Shown in pieces: positions 9,227 to 18,755 of a stretch of 64,000 bases of DNA (its first letter is position 1; every line of letters starts with the position of its first letter). Source of the stretch: Thauera sp. 28 (GTDB lineage Bacteria > Pseudomonadota > Gammaproteobacteria > Burkholderiales > Rhodocyclaceae); assembly GCF_000310145.2 (NCBI RefSeq), contig NZ_AMXA01000004.1:1-64000 (forward strand), read 5' to 3'. A model generated the notes under the pieces. The model saw only the letters and a program-made list of their open reading frames with translations. It was not told the DNA's origin and searched no databases. The translations under genes were made by a program, and so were the position numbers.

Positions 9227-10810
9227 TTGAAGATCAAAACGATTACGGCTGCGCTGGGCAGCCTGGCGGCCCTTGGTGCAGCGCTGGCGCCGGCGCCGGC
9301 CCTGGCATCGGCCGAGGCGCTGATACGTGCGAAGTGCCTGCCCTGTCACACCGAGGGCGATGAGGGAATCAGTCGCATCAGTCAGCAGCGCAAAAGTCCC
9401 GAAGGGTGGCTGATGTCGGTGGCACGCATGCAGATCGTCCATGGCCTGAAGGTCACGGACGACGAGCGGCGCACCGTGGTCAAGTACCTCGCCGACACGC
9501 AGGGTCTGGCGCCCTCCGAGACCGACGGCGTGCGTTACGCGCTCGAGCGACGCTTGAATGCGGTCGAGCAGTTCGAATCCGAGCAGTTCACCCAGATGTG
9601 CGCGCGCTGCCATTCCGGCGCCCGGGTGATGCTGCAGCGCCGGCCTGCGGAAGAGTGGGAGCATCTGGTGCATTTCCATCTCGGTCAGTACCCGACTACC
9701 GAGTACCAGGCGCTGGGGCGTGACCGCGACTGGTTCGGCATCGCGCTCAAGGAAATGGTCCCCGAGCTGGCGCGCACCCTGCCCTTGCAGACGGAGGCCT
9801 GGACGCAATGGCAGGCGCGTGCACCGCAGGTGGTGAAGGGCGAGTGGAGCATGAGCGGCCACATGAGCGGGCGCGGCGGCTTCTCGGGTGTCATGAAGGT
9901 CAGCGCCGCCAAGGGCAAGGACCTGTACGCGCTGAGCTTCGACGGGCGCTGGGATGACGGCAGTGAGATGAGCGGCAAGGGGCAGGCGCTGCTGTACACC
10001 GGTTATGAGTGGCGCGGCGATCTGGTCGTCGATGGCACGCCGATGCGCCAGGTGTTTGCGCTCGAGGACGGCGTGCTGCGCGGACGCATGTTCCTGCGGG
10101 ATCAGGACGAGATCGGCGCCGATGTCGTGGCCAGCCTGCAGCAACCCGGCAACAGCCGTGTGCTGGCGGTGCACCCGGCCCACCTCAAGGCCGGCATGGC
10201 GGCCGAGTTGCGCATCGTCGGTTCCGGCCTGCAGGGTGAGGTGAGCCTGCCCCCGGGGGTGCGCTTGCTGGAGACGATCCGGCGCTCCGATGCCGAAGTC
10301 GTGTTGCGCGTGGAGGCGGCGGATGACGCGCGTGGCGTGCACCAGGTCGCAGTGGGTGAGGCGCGTGGCGGCACGCTCGCTGTGTATGACAGCATCGCGG
10401 CGGTGAAGGTGATGCCGGCGTTCGCGGTGGCCCGCATCGGTGGCAATGGCACACCGACGGCGAAGGTGGAGGCCCGCTTCGACGCCGAGGCCTGGGCGGC
10501 CGGGCCGGATGGAAAGATCGGTACCGAGGACGACTTCCGCATCGGTTTCGTGCCGGCGAACTGGTCGGTCGAGCCCTTCGACGAGGTTGCCGTGCGCGAC
10601 GAGGACGTCAAGTTCGCCGGCCTGATGGACGCGGCGAGCGGCGTGTTCGTGCCGGGTGACGCCGGGCCCAATCCGGCGCGCCGGATGTCGGCCAGCAATG
10701 TGGGCAATCTCAAGGTCGTGGCCGAGGTGGCTCAGGGTGCCGAGCGCCTGCGCGGCGAGGGCCAGGTGATCGTGGCGCCGCCGCGCTGGAACAACCCGCC
10801 GATTCCGTGA
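9227..10810 (+). CDS. qhpA: Quinohemoprotein amine dehydrogenase alpha subunit (di-heme c)
   Basis: This large subunit oxidises primary amines in the periplasm together with QhpB and QhpC and passes electrons through two c-type hemes. The 527-residue precursor has a signal peptide ending near PALA-S (residue 27). Heme motifs are CLPCH (residues 37-41) and CARCH (125-129). A long beta-rich C-terminal part follows, as in the known alpha subunit. The start is TTG with an AGGAG site a few bases upstream. The gene opens the qhpADCB operon, divergent from qhpR. Covalent heme attachment requires a cytochrome c maturation system, and a CcmF-like gene lies further downstream. Confidence 0.93.
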   Translation: MKIKTITAALGSLAALGAALAPAPALASAEALIRAKCLPCHTEGDEGISRISQQRKSPEGWLMSVARMQIVHGLKVTDDERRTVVKYLADTQGLAPSETDGVRYALERRLNAVEQFESEQFTQMCARCHSGARVMLQRRPAEEWEHLVHFHLGQYPTTEYQALGRDRDWFGIALKEMVPELARTLPLQTEAWTQWQARAPQVVKGEWSMSGHMSGRGGFSGVMKVSAAKGKDLYALSFDGRWDDGSEMSGKGQALLYTGYEWRGDLVVDGTPMRQVFALEDGVLRGRMFLRDQDEIGADVVASLQQPGNSRVLAVHPAHLKAGMAAELRIVGSGLQGEVSLPPGVRLLETIRRSDAEVVLRVEAADDARGVHQVAVGEARGGTLAVYDSIAAVKVMPAFAVARIGGNGTPTAKVEARFDAEAWAAGPDGKIGTEDDFRIGFVPANWSVEPFDEVAVRDEDVKFAGLMDAASGVFVPGDAGPNPARRMSASNVGNLKVVAEVAQGAERLRGEGQVIVAPPRWNNPPIP

Positions 10811-10880
10811 GCGGGTCCGCTGTCCGTGCCTGCAGGCGTTTGCCTGCACCCCGAAACCCGCGATTCACGAGGAGTTCCCC

Positions 10881-12311
10881 ATGAGTGCGGTCCTGAATCT
10901 CGTGCATGACAACCTGCACGAAGTGCGCGTCGATGGTACGCGCATGCTGTTCCATATCCCGAGCAGTTCGCTGTTCGCGCTCGACACGCTGACCGCGGCC
11001 TTGCTCGACCGTATCCGCCGCCAGAGCCTGAGTGCCGAGGCCCTGATCGACGGCCTGCGTACGGAGTTCGAGGCCCATGAGGTGGCCGAGGCGATCCGCG
11101 AGCTGGTCGCGCTCGAGCTCATCGACGACGGCCGCCCGGCCGGCGCCACCGCGCTCGCGCACACCTTCGAGCGTTTCCCGCTCACCACGGTGGTGCTCAA
11201 CGTCAACACCGGCTGCAACCTGAGCTGCACCTACTGCTACAAGGAAGATCTCGACAAGCCCTCGGCGGGTCGCAAGATGGCCTTCGAGACCGCACGCGAC
11301 GCGATCGAGATGATGCTGCGCGAGTCGCCCGACGAACCCCGCTACACCGTCGTCTTCTTCGGCGGCGAGCCACTCAGCAACCTGCCGCTTATCAAGGACG
11401 TGGTGGCGTACTGCGAGACGCGCTTCCCCGAGCTCGGCAAGCAGGTCGATTTCGTCATGACGACGAACGCCACGCTGCTTGCAGACGACACCATCGACTG
11501 GCTCAACGCCCACCGCTTCGGCCTGTCGATCAGCATCGACGGTCCCAAGGCGATCCATGACCGCAACCGGCTCACGGTCGGCGGTCAGGGCACCTACGAG
11601 ACCGTGCGCCGCAAGGCCGAGCGCCTGCTGTCGCGCTATCGCGCGCGGCCGGTCGGCGCGCGTGTCACGCTGACCCATGGCACCACCGAAGTCGAGCGCA
11701 TCTGGGATCACCTGTTCAACGAGCTCGGCTTTGCCGAAGTCGGCTTCGCGCCGGTGACCTCGGGCGACATCAGCACCTTCAACCTCACGGGCGAGGAGCT
11801 GGTCGAGGTCTTCGCCGGGCTCAAGCGGCTTGGCCAGCGCTACCTGGAGGCAGCGCTGGAAGGTCGCAACATCGGCTTCTCCAACATGCACCAGCTGATC
11901 ACCGACCTGCACGAAGGCCACAAGAAGGCGCTGCCCTGCGGCGCCGGGCTGAAGATGCTGGCGGTCGATCACAAGGGCGAACTGAACCTGTGCCACCGCT
12001 TCACCGGCTCCACGCTGCCGACTTTCGGCGATGTGAAGAACGGCATCAAGCGCGAGCAGCTCGGCGACTTCCTGTCCCAGCGCCTGGATCGCACCGATAC
12101 CGGCTGCGCCAGCTGCCGCATCCGCAACCTGTGCTCGGGCGGCTGCTACCACGAGAGCTACGCGCGCTACGGCGATCCGGCACACCCCACCTACCACTAC
12201 TGCGATCTGATGCGCGACTGGGTGGACTTCGGCATCGAGGTCTACAGCCGCATCATGGCCGGCAACCCGGCCTTCATCGAACAGCATATTTCCCCGAGGA
12301 GGGCGTCATGA
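10881..12311 (+). CDS. qhpD: Radical SAM/SPASM enzyme crosslinking QhpC
   Basis: The 476-residue enzyme forms the intrapeptidyl thioether bonds in QhpC before export. The radical SAM motif [10 protein letters not shown] places Cys112, Cys116 and Cys119 on the 4Fe-4S cluster. The SPASM-type C-terminal cysteines appear in [26 protein letters not shown] and YHYCDL, enough for auxiliary clusters. An N-terminal PqqD-like peptide-binding region occupies roughly the first 100 residues. A GAGGAG ribosome site lies before the ATG. Its stop overlaps the start of qhpC as ATGA, so enzyme and substrate are translationally coupled. Confidence 0.95.
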   Translation: MSAVLNLVHDNLHEVRVDGTRMLFHIPSSSLFALDTLTAALLDRIRRQSLSAEALIDGLRTEFEAHEVAEAIRELVALELIDDGRPAGATALAHTFERFPLTTVVLNVNTGCNLSCTYCYKEDLDKPSAGRKMAFETARDAIEMMLRESPDEPRYTVVFFGGEPLSNLPLIKDVVAYCETRFPELGKQVDFVMTTNATLLADDTIDWLNAHRFGLSISIDGPKAIHDRNRLTVGGQGTYETVRRKAERLLSRYRARPVGARVTLTHGTTEVERIWDHLFNELGFAEVGFAPVTSGDISTFNLTGEELVEVFAGLKRLGQRYLEAALEGRNIGFSNMHQLITDLHEGHKKALPCGAGLKMLAVDHKGELNLCHRFTGSTLPTFGDVKNGIKREQLGDFLSQRLDRTDTGCASCRIRNLCSGGCYHESYARYGDPAHPTYHYCDLMRDWVDFGIEVYSRIMAGNPAFIEQHISPRRAS

Positions 12312-12634
12312 AACATCTCAAGGCGATCAATAACAAGGCGCGGCTGCTGGACAAGGCGGTTGCGGAGGACCGGATCGAGGAGGTGGTGGCGATGAGCGCC
12401 CTCGCCGGCTGCACGGCGACGGTGGACCCGGGCTGGGAAGTGGACGCCTTCGGCGGCGTGGCCTCGCTGTGCCAGCCGATGGAGTCCGACCTCTACGGCT
12501 GTGCTGATCCGTGCTGGTGGCCGGCCCAGGTGCCCGATGTGATGAACACCTACCCGGATTGGAACAAGGACGCGGCCAACACCCGCGAGGACTGGCGCAA
12601 TCTCGGCTCGGTCTTCCCGGGCGACAAGCTGTAA
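12308..12634 (+). CDS. qhpC: QHNDH gamma subunit precursor (CTQ protein)
   Basis: The 108-residue precursor carries a charged 28-residue leader and then the catalytic peptide starting near MSALAGC. With a 28-residue offset, every crosslink position known from the family is present. The Cys-Glu/Asp thioether pairs are C35-E44, C55-D61 and C69-D77. C65 and W71 form cysteine tryptophylquinone. The motif [15 protein letters not shown] carries most of these. QhpD makes the bonds, QhpG hydroxylates the Trp, QhpE cuts the leader and QhpF exports the product. The leader is not a Sec signal. The next gene begins 10 nt downstream. Confidence 0.96.
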   Translation: MKHLKAINNKARLLDKAVAEDRIEEVVAMSALAGCTATVDPGWEVDAFGGVASLCQPMESDLYGCADPCWWPAQVPDVMNTYPDWNKDAANTREDWRNLGSVFPGDKL

Positions 12635-12644
12635 GGGGGCGGAC

Positions 12645-13781
12645 ATGAAGACAACGATGACCGGCGGCGCGCTGCGCCGCACCGCGGCCGCGCTCGCCTG
12701 CCTGGCCGCCAGCACCCTGCCTGCGGCTGCAGGCAACGAGGCGCTGGCGCTCAAGCCCGGCAACGAGTACCTGATGGTGGCGAACTATCCGAACAACCTG
12801 AACGTGGTCGACCTGGCCAGCGACAGTGTCTACAAGACCTGCAAGCTGCCCGACGCCTTCGGGCCGGGGATCACGCAGATCGCACCTGACCGCCGCACGG
12901 CCTATGTCCTCAACAACCGCTTCGGCACGATCTACGGCGTAGACCTCGATACCTGCAAGGTGACTTTCCGCGCCGAGATGTCGCAGGGCGAGAACGAACG
13001 CGCCAAGTCGATCGGGTCGTTCACCATCAGCCCCGACGGCAAGGAGCTGTACGCGGTGCAGAACCCCACCCGGATCAACCGCGACCACTATCGCGTCGGC
13101 GAGCCGCGCTTCGTCGCCTATGACACCCAGGCCGGTCTTGAGGCCAAGCCGGTACGTACGTTTCCGGCGCCGCGCCAGCTCAACATCATGCTTGCAGGTG
13201 ACGACGGTGCCGTCTATGTGGCGGGTCCCAACCTCTACAAGGTGGATGTGAAGACGGGCGAGATGACGGTCGCGCTGCCGATCCGCGACTGGCAGCGGCC
13301 CACCCATGCCCCGCTCGACGTGCTCTACCTGTGGCCGGTACAGACGCCTACGCGCGACTTCACCATCCTCTACACCACGGCGAAGTTCCAGGACGACAAG
13401 CAGGACATGGAGACGGCCGAGTACCAGTACGGCTTCCTCAACGTCGACCTCAAGAGCGGCGAGACCGAGGCGCGCGAATTCGGCCCGCTGACCGAGATCT
13501 ATTTCACCGGGATCCGCTCGCCGAAGGATCGCAACATCATCTACGGCCTGCTCCATCGCCTCACCAAGTACGACATCGCGCAGCAGAAGCTGGTGGAGGC
13601 GGCCGAGCTCGATCACACCTACTACACGTTGCTGACCAACCAGGCGGGGAGCCGGCTGTATCTCACCGGAACCTTCAACGACATCTCCATCCACGACGCC
13701 GACACGCTGGCGAAGGTCGGCCAGGTGAAGCTGCCAGGCGGCGACATGTCGCTCGGCACCGGGCAGGTCTTCGTGCGCTGA
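12645..13781 (+). CDS. qhpB: Quinohemoprotein amine dehydrogenase beta subunit
   Basis: The 378-residue precursor has a Sec signal peptide ending near TLPAAAG (about residue 29) and a repeating beta-blade pattern typical of the seven-bladed propeller beta subunit. Segments such as GNEYLMVANYPNNLNVVDL and QIAPDRRTAYVLNNRFG are blade-like. It holds the gamma subunit between itself and QhpA in the periplasm. It lies 10 nt after qhpC and has its own GGGGG-type ribosome site. It lacks heme motifs, as expected. Family alternatives are other YncE-like propellers, but the operon position decides the call. Confidence 0.93.
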   Translation: MKTTMTGGALRRTAAALACLAASTLPAAAGNEALALKPGNEYLMVANYPNNLNVVDLASDSVYKTCKLPDAFGPGITQIAPDRRTAYVLNNRFGTIYGVDLDTCKVTFRAEMSQGENERAKSIGSFTISPDGKELYAVQNPTRINRDHYRVGEPRFVAYDTQAGLEAKPVRTFPAPRQLNIMLAGDDGAVYVAGPNLYKVDVKTGEMTVALPIRDWQRPTHAPLDVLYLWPVQTPTRDFTILYTTAKFQDDKQDMETAEYQYGFLNVDLKSGETEAREFGPLTEIYFTGIRSPKDRNIIYGLLHRLTKYDIAQQKLVEAAELDHTYYTLLTNQAGSRLYLTGTFNDISIHDADTLAKVGQVKLPGGDMSLGTGQVFVR

Positions 13782-13894
13782 GTCCGCACACCCAAGCACT
13801 GATCCGCTGATCCGCGAGGCGGGGCGTTCATCGGGACCTCACGGGTCCTGAGGGGCTCCTGCACGCCAAAACAATCAATCAGGAGACGAACATC

Positions 13895-15211
13895 ATGCGC
13901 ATTCACACGACCGTGGTCGCCTTGCTCGCAGGGCTGGCCACACTGGGCAGCGCACAGGCCGCCGACTTCTACGAGCGCGACGGCACCACCCTGGGCTTCA
14001 ACGTCGACGGCATGGCGGGCGCCTTCTCGACACGCGAGGACTACCTCGGCGAGGGCGGCAAGAAGTGGCGAGAAGCCTTCGTGCACGGCGTCCTGGTCGG
14101 CAAGGCTCGCGCCGGCAACGGTGAACTGTACGGCGGGTTGGGCGCGATCGCCCAGGGCTCCTGGGGCGACGGCGATGCTGGCGGCTATACCACCGGGCGT
14201 GAGCGCGACATCGACCTCGAGGATGCCTACCTCGGCTGGCGCAGCGCCGGCGGCCTGCTTGACTTCTCCTTCGGCCGCCAGCAGTTCCAGCTCGGTGACG
14301 GCTTTCTGATCGCGGGCGACCGCATCAACCTCGGCAAGGGCCTCGACGTACTCGGTGTCGATGTCGATCGCGGCGGCGCCTACTACCTTGCTGCGAAGAA
14401 AAGCTTCGGCAATACCGCCATCCTGCGTGTCGACCCCGACGGCCCGTTGCGCGGCGACGCGTTCTGGCTGCAGTCGGACAACCCCTATCACCAGGACACC
14501 GAGCTCGGCGGCCTGAACGTGGAGTACGTGTCGGAGACGTACGGCACGCTTGGCCTGAGCTGGATGAAGGTGCTCGATGTGGACAAGGGCACGGGGCTGG
14601 GCATCTTCGACCGCCGCGATGGCATGCGCATCACCAGCGTTCGCGGTCAGGGCAGCCTGGGGGTGGAGAACCTGTTCCTGTCCTTCGAGTACGTCGACCA
14701 GCGCGGTGGCAGCACGGATGTGAAGAACGACGCCGACGCGTGGACCGTCGAGGGCGGGTGGACCTTTGCCGATCTGCCGTGGAGTCCGACGCTCAACTAC
14801 CGCCATGCGCGCTTCTCGGCCGACAAGGCCGGAACGGCCCGCAACGAGGCCTTCGATCCGCTGTTCTTCGGTCTCAGCCGAGGCCTGGGGACCTGGTTCC
14901 AGGGCGAGGTTGCCGCCAACTATGCCGGACCGGCCAACAGCGGCGACAAAGTGGACCGACTTGAGCTGACCCTGTCGCCGCGTGCCGATCTGTCGGTGAC
15001 CCTCCAGTACTGGGACATCAAGTCCATCGGTGATGGCGCCGAGCTCGATGGGCGCGAAATCGACCTCTTCGCCTTCTGGCAGATCAACGACAACTTCACC
15101 TTTGTGCCGCTGCTCGGCCTCTATGAGCCGCGCGGCGGGGACGTGAAGGCGCTGCAGGGCAACGACCGCCGCAATGTCTATCTGCAGGCCGTGCTGCTGT
15201 TCAACTTCTGA
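13895..15211 (+). CDS. Outer-membrane beta-barrel channel, alginate-export/porin-like
   Basis: The 438-residue precursor has a signal peptide ending at SAQA-A (residue 22). It then shows alternating aromatic/hydrophobic strands throughout and a C-terminal phenylalanine (LLFNF), the assembly signal of outer-membrane barrels. An AGGAGA ribosome site precedes the ATG. It lies 113 nt after qhpB and 70 nt before the aldehyde dehydrogenase, so it may admit the amine substrate to the periplasmic enzyme. The specific barrel family is uncertain; alginate_exp-like is the nearest resemblance I recognise. Confidence 0.75.
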   Translation: MRIHTTVVALLAGLATLGSAQAADFYERDGTTLGFNVDGMAGAFSTREDYLGEGGKKWREAFVHGVLVGKARAGNGELYGGLGAIAQGSWGDGDAGGYTTGRERDIDLEDAYLGWRSAGGLLDFSFGRQQFQLGDGFLIAGDRINLGKGLDVLGVDVDRGGAYYLAAKKSFGNTAILRVDPDGPLRGDAFWLQSDNPYHQDTELGGLNVEYVSETYGTLGLSWMKVLDVDKGTGLGIFDRRDGMRITSVRGQGSLGVENLFLSFEYVDQRGGSTDVKNDADAWTVEGGWTFADLPWSPTLNYRHARFSADKAGTARNEAFDPLFFGLSRGLGTWFQGEVAANYAGPANSGDKVDRLELTLSPRADLSVTLQYWDIKSIGDGAELDGREIDLFAFWQINDNFTFVPLLGLYEPRGGDVKALQGNDRRNVYLQAVLLFNF

Positions 15212-15281
15212 GCGCGCCGCAGTTCGCGCCCAAACCGATACCTGATCAAACCAGACCCAAACCTACATACGGAGACGAACG

Positions 15282-16784
15282 ATGGATCGATACAAGGGTG
15301 AGTTGCTGAGTGCCAACACGCGCCGCTTCCTGGCCCAGCCCAAGCGCATGCTGATTGGCAGTGAGTGGCTGGAGGCCGTCGGCGGTGGTGTGCTGGAGGT
15401 GGTCGACCCGGCCAGCGCACAGGTGTTTGCCAGCGTGCCGGCCGGCGAGGCGGCCGATATCGACCGCGCAGTGGCAGCGGCGCGCAAGGCCTTCGAGCAG
15501 GGGGAGTGGCCGCGCATGCGTCCGGTGGACCGCGAGCGCCTGCTGCTGCGCCTGGCCGACCTGGTCGAGGCGAACGCGCAGGAGCTGGCCGAGATCGAGG
15601 CCCTCGACAACGGCAAGCCGGTGACCATGGCGCGCGCGGTCGACGTGGCGCTGGTGGTGGATTTCCTGCGCTACATGGCGGGCTGGGCGACCAAGCTGGA
15701 AGGCTCGACGATGGAAGTCTCGGTGCCGCTGGTGCGCAACCGCGAGTTCTTCGGCTTTACCCGGCGCGAGCCGGTGGGGGTGGTGGGTGCGATCATCCCG
15801 TGGAACTTCCCGCTTCTGATGGTGGCCTGGAAAGCGGGGCCGGCGCTGGCCTCGGGCTGCACCATGGTGCTCAAGCCGGCCGAAGAGACTCCGTTGTCGG
15901 CGCTGCGCTTTGCAGAGCTGGTGCTGGAGGCGGGCTACCCGGCCGGCGTGTTCAACGTGGTCACCGGTCATGGTCATACCGCGGGCGCAGCGCTGGCCTC
16001 GCACACCGGCATCGAGAAGGTTGCCTTCACCGGCTCGACCGAGATCGGCAAGCTGGTGGGCAAGGCGGCGCTCGACAACATGACGCGGGTGTCGCTGGAA
16101 CTCGGAGGCAAGAGCCCGGTGATCGTGCTCGACGACGCCGATCCGGCGGTGGCGGCGGCGGGTGCGGCGCAGGCGATCTTCTTCAACCAGGGGCAGGTGT
16201 GCTGCGCGGGTTCGCGCCTGTATGTGCATAAGAGCCGCTTCGAGCGCGTGGTCGAGGGCCTGTCCGAGATCGCCGCCGGCATGAAGCTCGGTGCCGGCAT
16301 CGATCCCACGACCCAGATCGGTCCGCTGGTGTCGGCCACCCAGCAGCAGCGTGTGCTCGGCTACATCCGCAGCGGTTTCGAGCAGGGCGCGCGCGCCCTG
16401 GCGGGCGGTGCGGCAGGCGAGGGCGAGGGCTACTTCGTCAAGCCCACCGTGCTGGTGGACACCCGCGACGACATGAAGGTGGTGCGCGAGGAGATCTTCG
16501 GTCCGGTGGTGGTGGCAATGCCGTATGACGACCTCGACGAGGTCGCCCGCCGCGCCAACGACACCCCGTTCGGCCTGGGCGCCAGCATCTGGTCGAACGA
16601 CCTGTCGCGGGTGCATCGGCTGGTGCCGAAGATCAAGGCCGGAACGGTGTGGGTCAACTGCCACAACATCCTCGACGCCTCGATGCCCTTCGGCGGCTAC
16701 AAGCAATCGGGCATCGGTCGCGAGATGGGGCGCGCGGTGCTCGATCTCTACACCGAGAGCAAGTCGGTGATCATGGCCCTGTAA
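15282..16784 (+). CDS. NAD(P)-dependent aldehyde dehydrogenase
   Basis: This 500-residue ALDH superfamily enzyme oxidises an aldehyde to the acid. It shows the catalytic Glu motif LELGGKSP and the nucleophile in FFNQGQVCCAGS (Cys307 by alignment to ALDH2 Cys302). It also has the nucleotide-binding VAFTGSTEIGK and the proton-relay Asn in IIPWNFP. Placed after qhpADCB and the barrel, it most likely removes the aldehyde produced by amine oxidation. Substrate range cannot be read from sequence. Length and motifs are complete and the start has a GGAGA site. Confidence 0.93.
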   Translation: MDRYKGELLSANTRRFLAQPKRMLIGSEWLEAVGGGVLEVVDPASAQVFASVPAGEAADIDRAVAAARKAFEQGEWPRMRPVDRERLLLRLADLVEANAQELAEIEALDNGKPVTMARAVDVALVVDFLRYMAGWATKLEGSTMEVSVPLVRNREFFGFTRREPVGVVGAIIPWNFPLLMVAWKAGPALASGCTMVLKPAEETPLSALRFAELVLEAGYPAGVFNVVTGHGHTAGAALASHTGIEKVAFTGSTEIGKLVGKAALDNMTRVSLELGGKSPVIVLDDADPAVAAAGAAQAIFFNQGQVCCAGSRLYVHKSRFERVVEGLSEIAAGMKLGAGIDPTTQIGPLVSATQQQRVLGYIRSGFEQGARALAGGAAGEGEGYFVKPTVLVDTRDDMKVVREEIFGPVVVAMPYDDLDEVARRANDTPFGLGASIWSNDLSRVHRLVPKIKAGTVWVNCHNILDASMPFGGYKQSGIGREMGRAVLDLYTESKSVIMAL

Positions 16785-16878
16785 GCACCCTGTGCGCCGT
16801 CGGCCTTGCCGCGGCGCACAGGACGGGGGCCTGCGGGCTGGTGGCCCGCGACCCCTGCGGCCGCGAGGAGGAACGGGA

Positions 16879-17745
16879 ATGAATGCCCCTGAACTGGCGG
16901 TGGCGGCCTGCCATGCGCTCGATCTGGCGTGGACAGCGGCTGCAACTGCGGAACGCGCAGAACACTGGCAGCGTCTCCATGGCGATGCGGAGCTTGCGAC
17001 CTGGCTGGCGCCGCTGCAGCCCACCCATCTGTATTTCGGCAGCGAGTTCTGCGAGCACCTGCTGCCTTCCGCACGGGCGTTGCGCGAGGCCCTGAGCCAG
17101 GCTAAGAGCGCCGGGCTGCGTCTGGTCCTGCTCACTCCAGTGGCCTCGCCCGAGGTTCTGGCGCAGCTCGATGTGCTGCTGCCGACGCTGCCCGCCGGCA
17201 GCGAGGTGGTGGTCAATGACTGGGGTGTCGCACACGAGCTTGCGAGCCGGTTCGGGGACTTGCGTCCGGTGGCCGGGCGCGTGCTGTGCCGCATGACCAA
17301 GGATCCCCGTATCGACGCGGGCTGGGCGGGGCGCTGCGGCCATGGCCTCGCCGCACCGACGATGCACGCCCTTTTCTCGCGCCTGGGCATTCGGCGCCTG
17401 GAGATCGACGTGCCCTTGTTCGCCGATGAGGAAGTATTCGCCGACCTGCCGCTGCCTGCCGCGGTACATCTGCCCTACGTCTATGTGGCCAAGGGCCGGA
17501 TGTGCCGGGCGGGTTCGCTGTCGGTGACAGGAACGGAGCGCTTCGCCGTCGGGCGGCGCTGCCAGAAGGAATGCCTGCGCTTTTCGGCGCTGGCGTCGCG
17601 GCCCGGGCGGGCGGATGTGGCTGCCAGCGTGCAGCTTGGCAACACCTTTTTCAGCCGCCATTCGGCGGCGATGGCGAGCAGTCTGCGGCAGGCGGTCGAC
17701 AGCAAGCGTGTCGCCCGCCTGGTCGTTCCGGGAGCGCCGCTATGA
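16879..17745 (+). CDS. U32-family Fe-S protein, UbiV-like
   Basis: The 288-residue protein belongs to the peptidase U32/UbiV group. Its cysteines Cys58, Cys209, Cys228 and Cys232 give C-X150-C-X18-C-X3-C. That mirrors the 4Fe-4S ligands of E. coli UbiV (C-X140-C-X12-C-X3-C). UbiU-UbiV performs oxygen-independent hydroxylation of ubiquinone precursors. Here no ubiT is adjacent, and the pair sits between the amine-oxidation genes and a CcmF-like gene, so it may act on the QHNDH cofactor instead (inference). The ATG has a strong GGAGGA site. Its stop overlaps the partner gene as ATGA. The alternative is a true ubiquinone-pathway UbiV. Confidence 0.8.
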   Translation: MNAPELAVAACHALDLAWTAAATAERAEHWQRLHGDAELATWLAPLQPTHLYFGSEFCEHLLPSARALREALSQAKSAGLRLVLLTPVASPEVLAQLDVLLPTLPAGSEVVVNDWGVAHELASRFGDLRPVAGRVLCRMTKDPRIDAGWAGRCGHGLAAPTMHALFSRLGIRRLEIDVPLFADEEVFADLPLPAAVHLPYVYVAKGRMCRAGSLSVTGTERFAVGRRCQKECLRFSALASRPGRADVAASVQLGNTFFSRHSAAMASSLRQAVDSKRVARLVVPGAPL

Positions 17746-18755
17746 GGATCGTTGCCCCGGTGTCGCGCGTTGCCGAGATCGAGCCGCTGGCGCAGGCGGG
17801 CGCCAGCGAGTTCTACTGCGGCCTGGTGCCGCCCGATTGGCTCGGCCGTTTTCACGCCATCAATGCCAATCGTCGCCCGTCGGGCAACCTGACGCGCTAC
17901 GAGGACCTGGCGCGTGCGATCGACATTGCCCACGCCCATGAGGCCACCGTGTCGCTCGTGCTCAACGCCCAGCACTATTCCGCCGCCCAGATCGGTGCCG
18001 CGGAGGATATCGCCGGGCGCTTCGCGGCGCTGGGCGGCGATGCGCTGATCGTCAGCGATCTCGGCCTGCTCCATGCGCTGGCGCTGCGCTTTCCGGCGCT
18101 GCGCATGCACGTCAGCTCGGTGGCGACCTGTCGCAACGCCGGTGCGGCGCGGCTGTGCCGCGAGCTCGGCGCGCAGCGCCTGATCCTGCCGCGTGACGTC
18201 ACCCTGGCCGAGGCCGCCAGCATTGCCGCCGAGGTCCCCGACATCGAGATCGAAGCCTTCGTACTCAACGACGGCTGCATCTTCGAGGAAGGCGCTTGCC
18301 ACACCATTCACCTGCCGGGCCAGCTCGGCGGCCCGATCTGTCTCGACCGCTTCGAATACCGCTACCGCCGCCGCGATGGCGGGGCGGTGTCGCCGCGGCT
18401 GGCGGCGCGCCTGCAGCAGAATGACGCAGAGTACGAGCGCTGGCTGTGGTACCGCTTCTCCTGCGGTTTCAGCACCACGCCCGAAGGCCTGCCCTACGGG
18501 CCGTGCGGCCTGTGTGCGGTGCCGGTGCTGCGGCGCGGGCGGGTGGCGGCGATCAAGATTGCCGGGCGTGAAGCGCCCACCGCGCGCAAGCTGGCGAGCG
18601 TGCGCATGGTCCGGTCGGTGCTCGAGCGCGTGCGTGCGGGCGAGGACGATGCGGCGGTGCGCGCGTTCGCGGTCGGGCTGCGGCCTTCCGAGTCGCACTG
18701 CGCAACGGGCTACATGTGCTATTACCCCGAAGTGCTGCGCGTGGAGGGGCGCTGA
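17742..18755 (+). CDS. U32-family Fe-S protein, UbiU-like
   Basis: The 337-residue partner has the U32 N-terminal ASEFYCGL and the cysteine set Cys179, Cys186, Cys200, Cys241 (C-X6-C-X13-C-X40-C). This closely follows the UbiU iron-sulfur ligand pattern C-X6-C-X16-C-X38-C. U32 proteins known to hydroxylate without O2 include UbiU/UbiV and TrhP. It overlaps the UbiV-like gene by 4 nt, suggesting a heterodimer made in equal amounts. Extra cysteines (GPCGLC, SHCATGYMC) follow toward the C-terminus. Substrate is unknown; the genome context points to QHNDH maturation. Confidence 0.8.
   Translation: MRIVAPVSRVAEIEPLAQAGASEFYCGLVPPDWLGRFHAINANRRPSGNLTRYEDLARAIDIAHAHEATVSLVLNAQHYSAAQIGAAEDIAGRFAALGGDALIVSDLGLLHALALRFPALRMHVSSVATCRNAGAARLCRELGAQRLILPRDVTLAEAASIAAEVPDIEIEAFVLNDGCIFEEGACHTIHLPGQLGGPICLDRFEYRYRRRDGGAVSPRLAARLQQNDAEYERWLWYRFSCGFSTTPEGLPYGPCGLCAVPVLRRGRVAAIKIAGREAPTARKLASVRMVRSVLERVRAGEDDAAVRAFAVGLRPSESHCATGYMCYYPEVLRVEGR

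Noticed and set aside
9200-10849. Long minus-strand frame opposite qhpA
   Set aside because: Antisense shadow of a gene with heme motifs and signal peptide; no recognisable motif of its own.
15246-17390. Long minus-strand frame across the aldehyde dehydrogenase and the UbiV-like gene
   Set aside because: Spans two supported genes on the other strand; composition is shadow-like.
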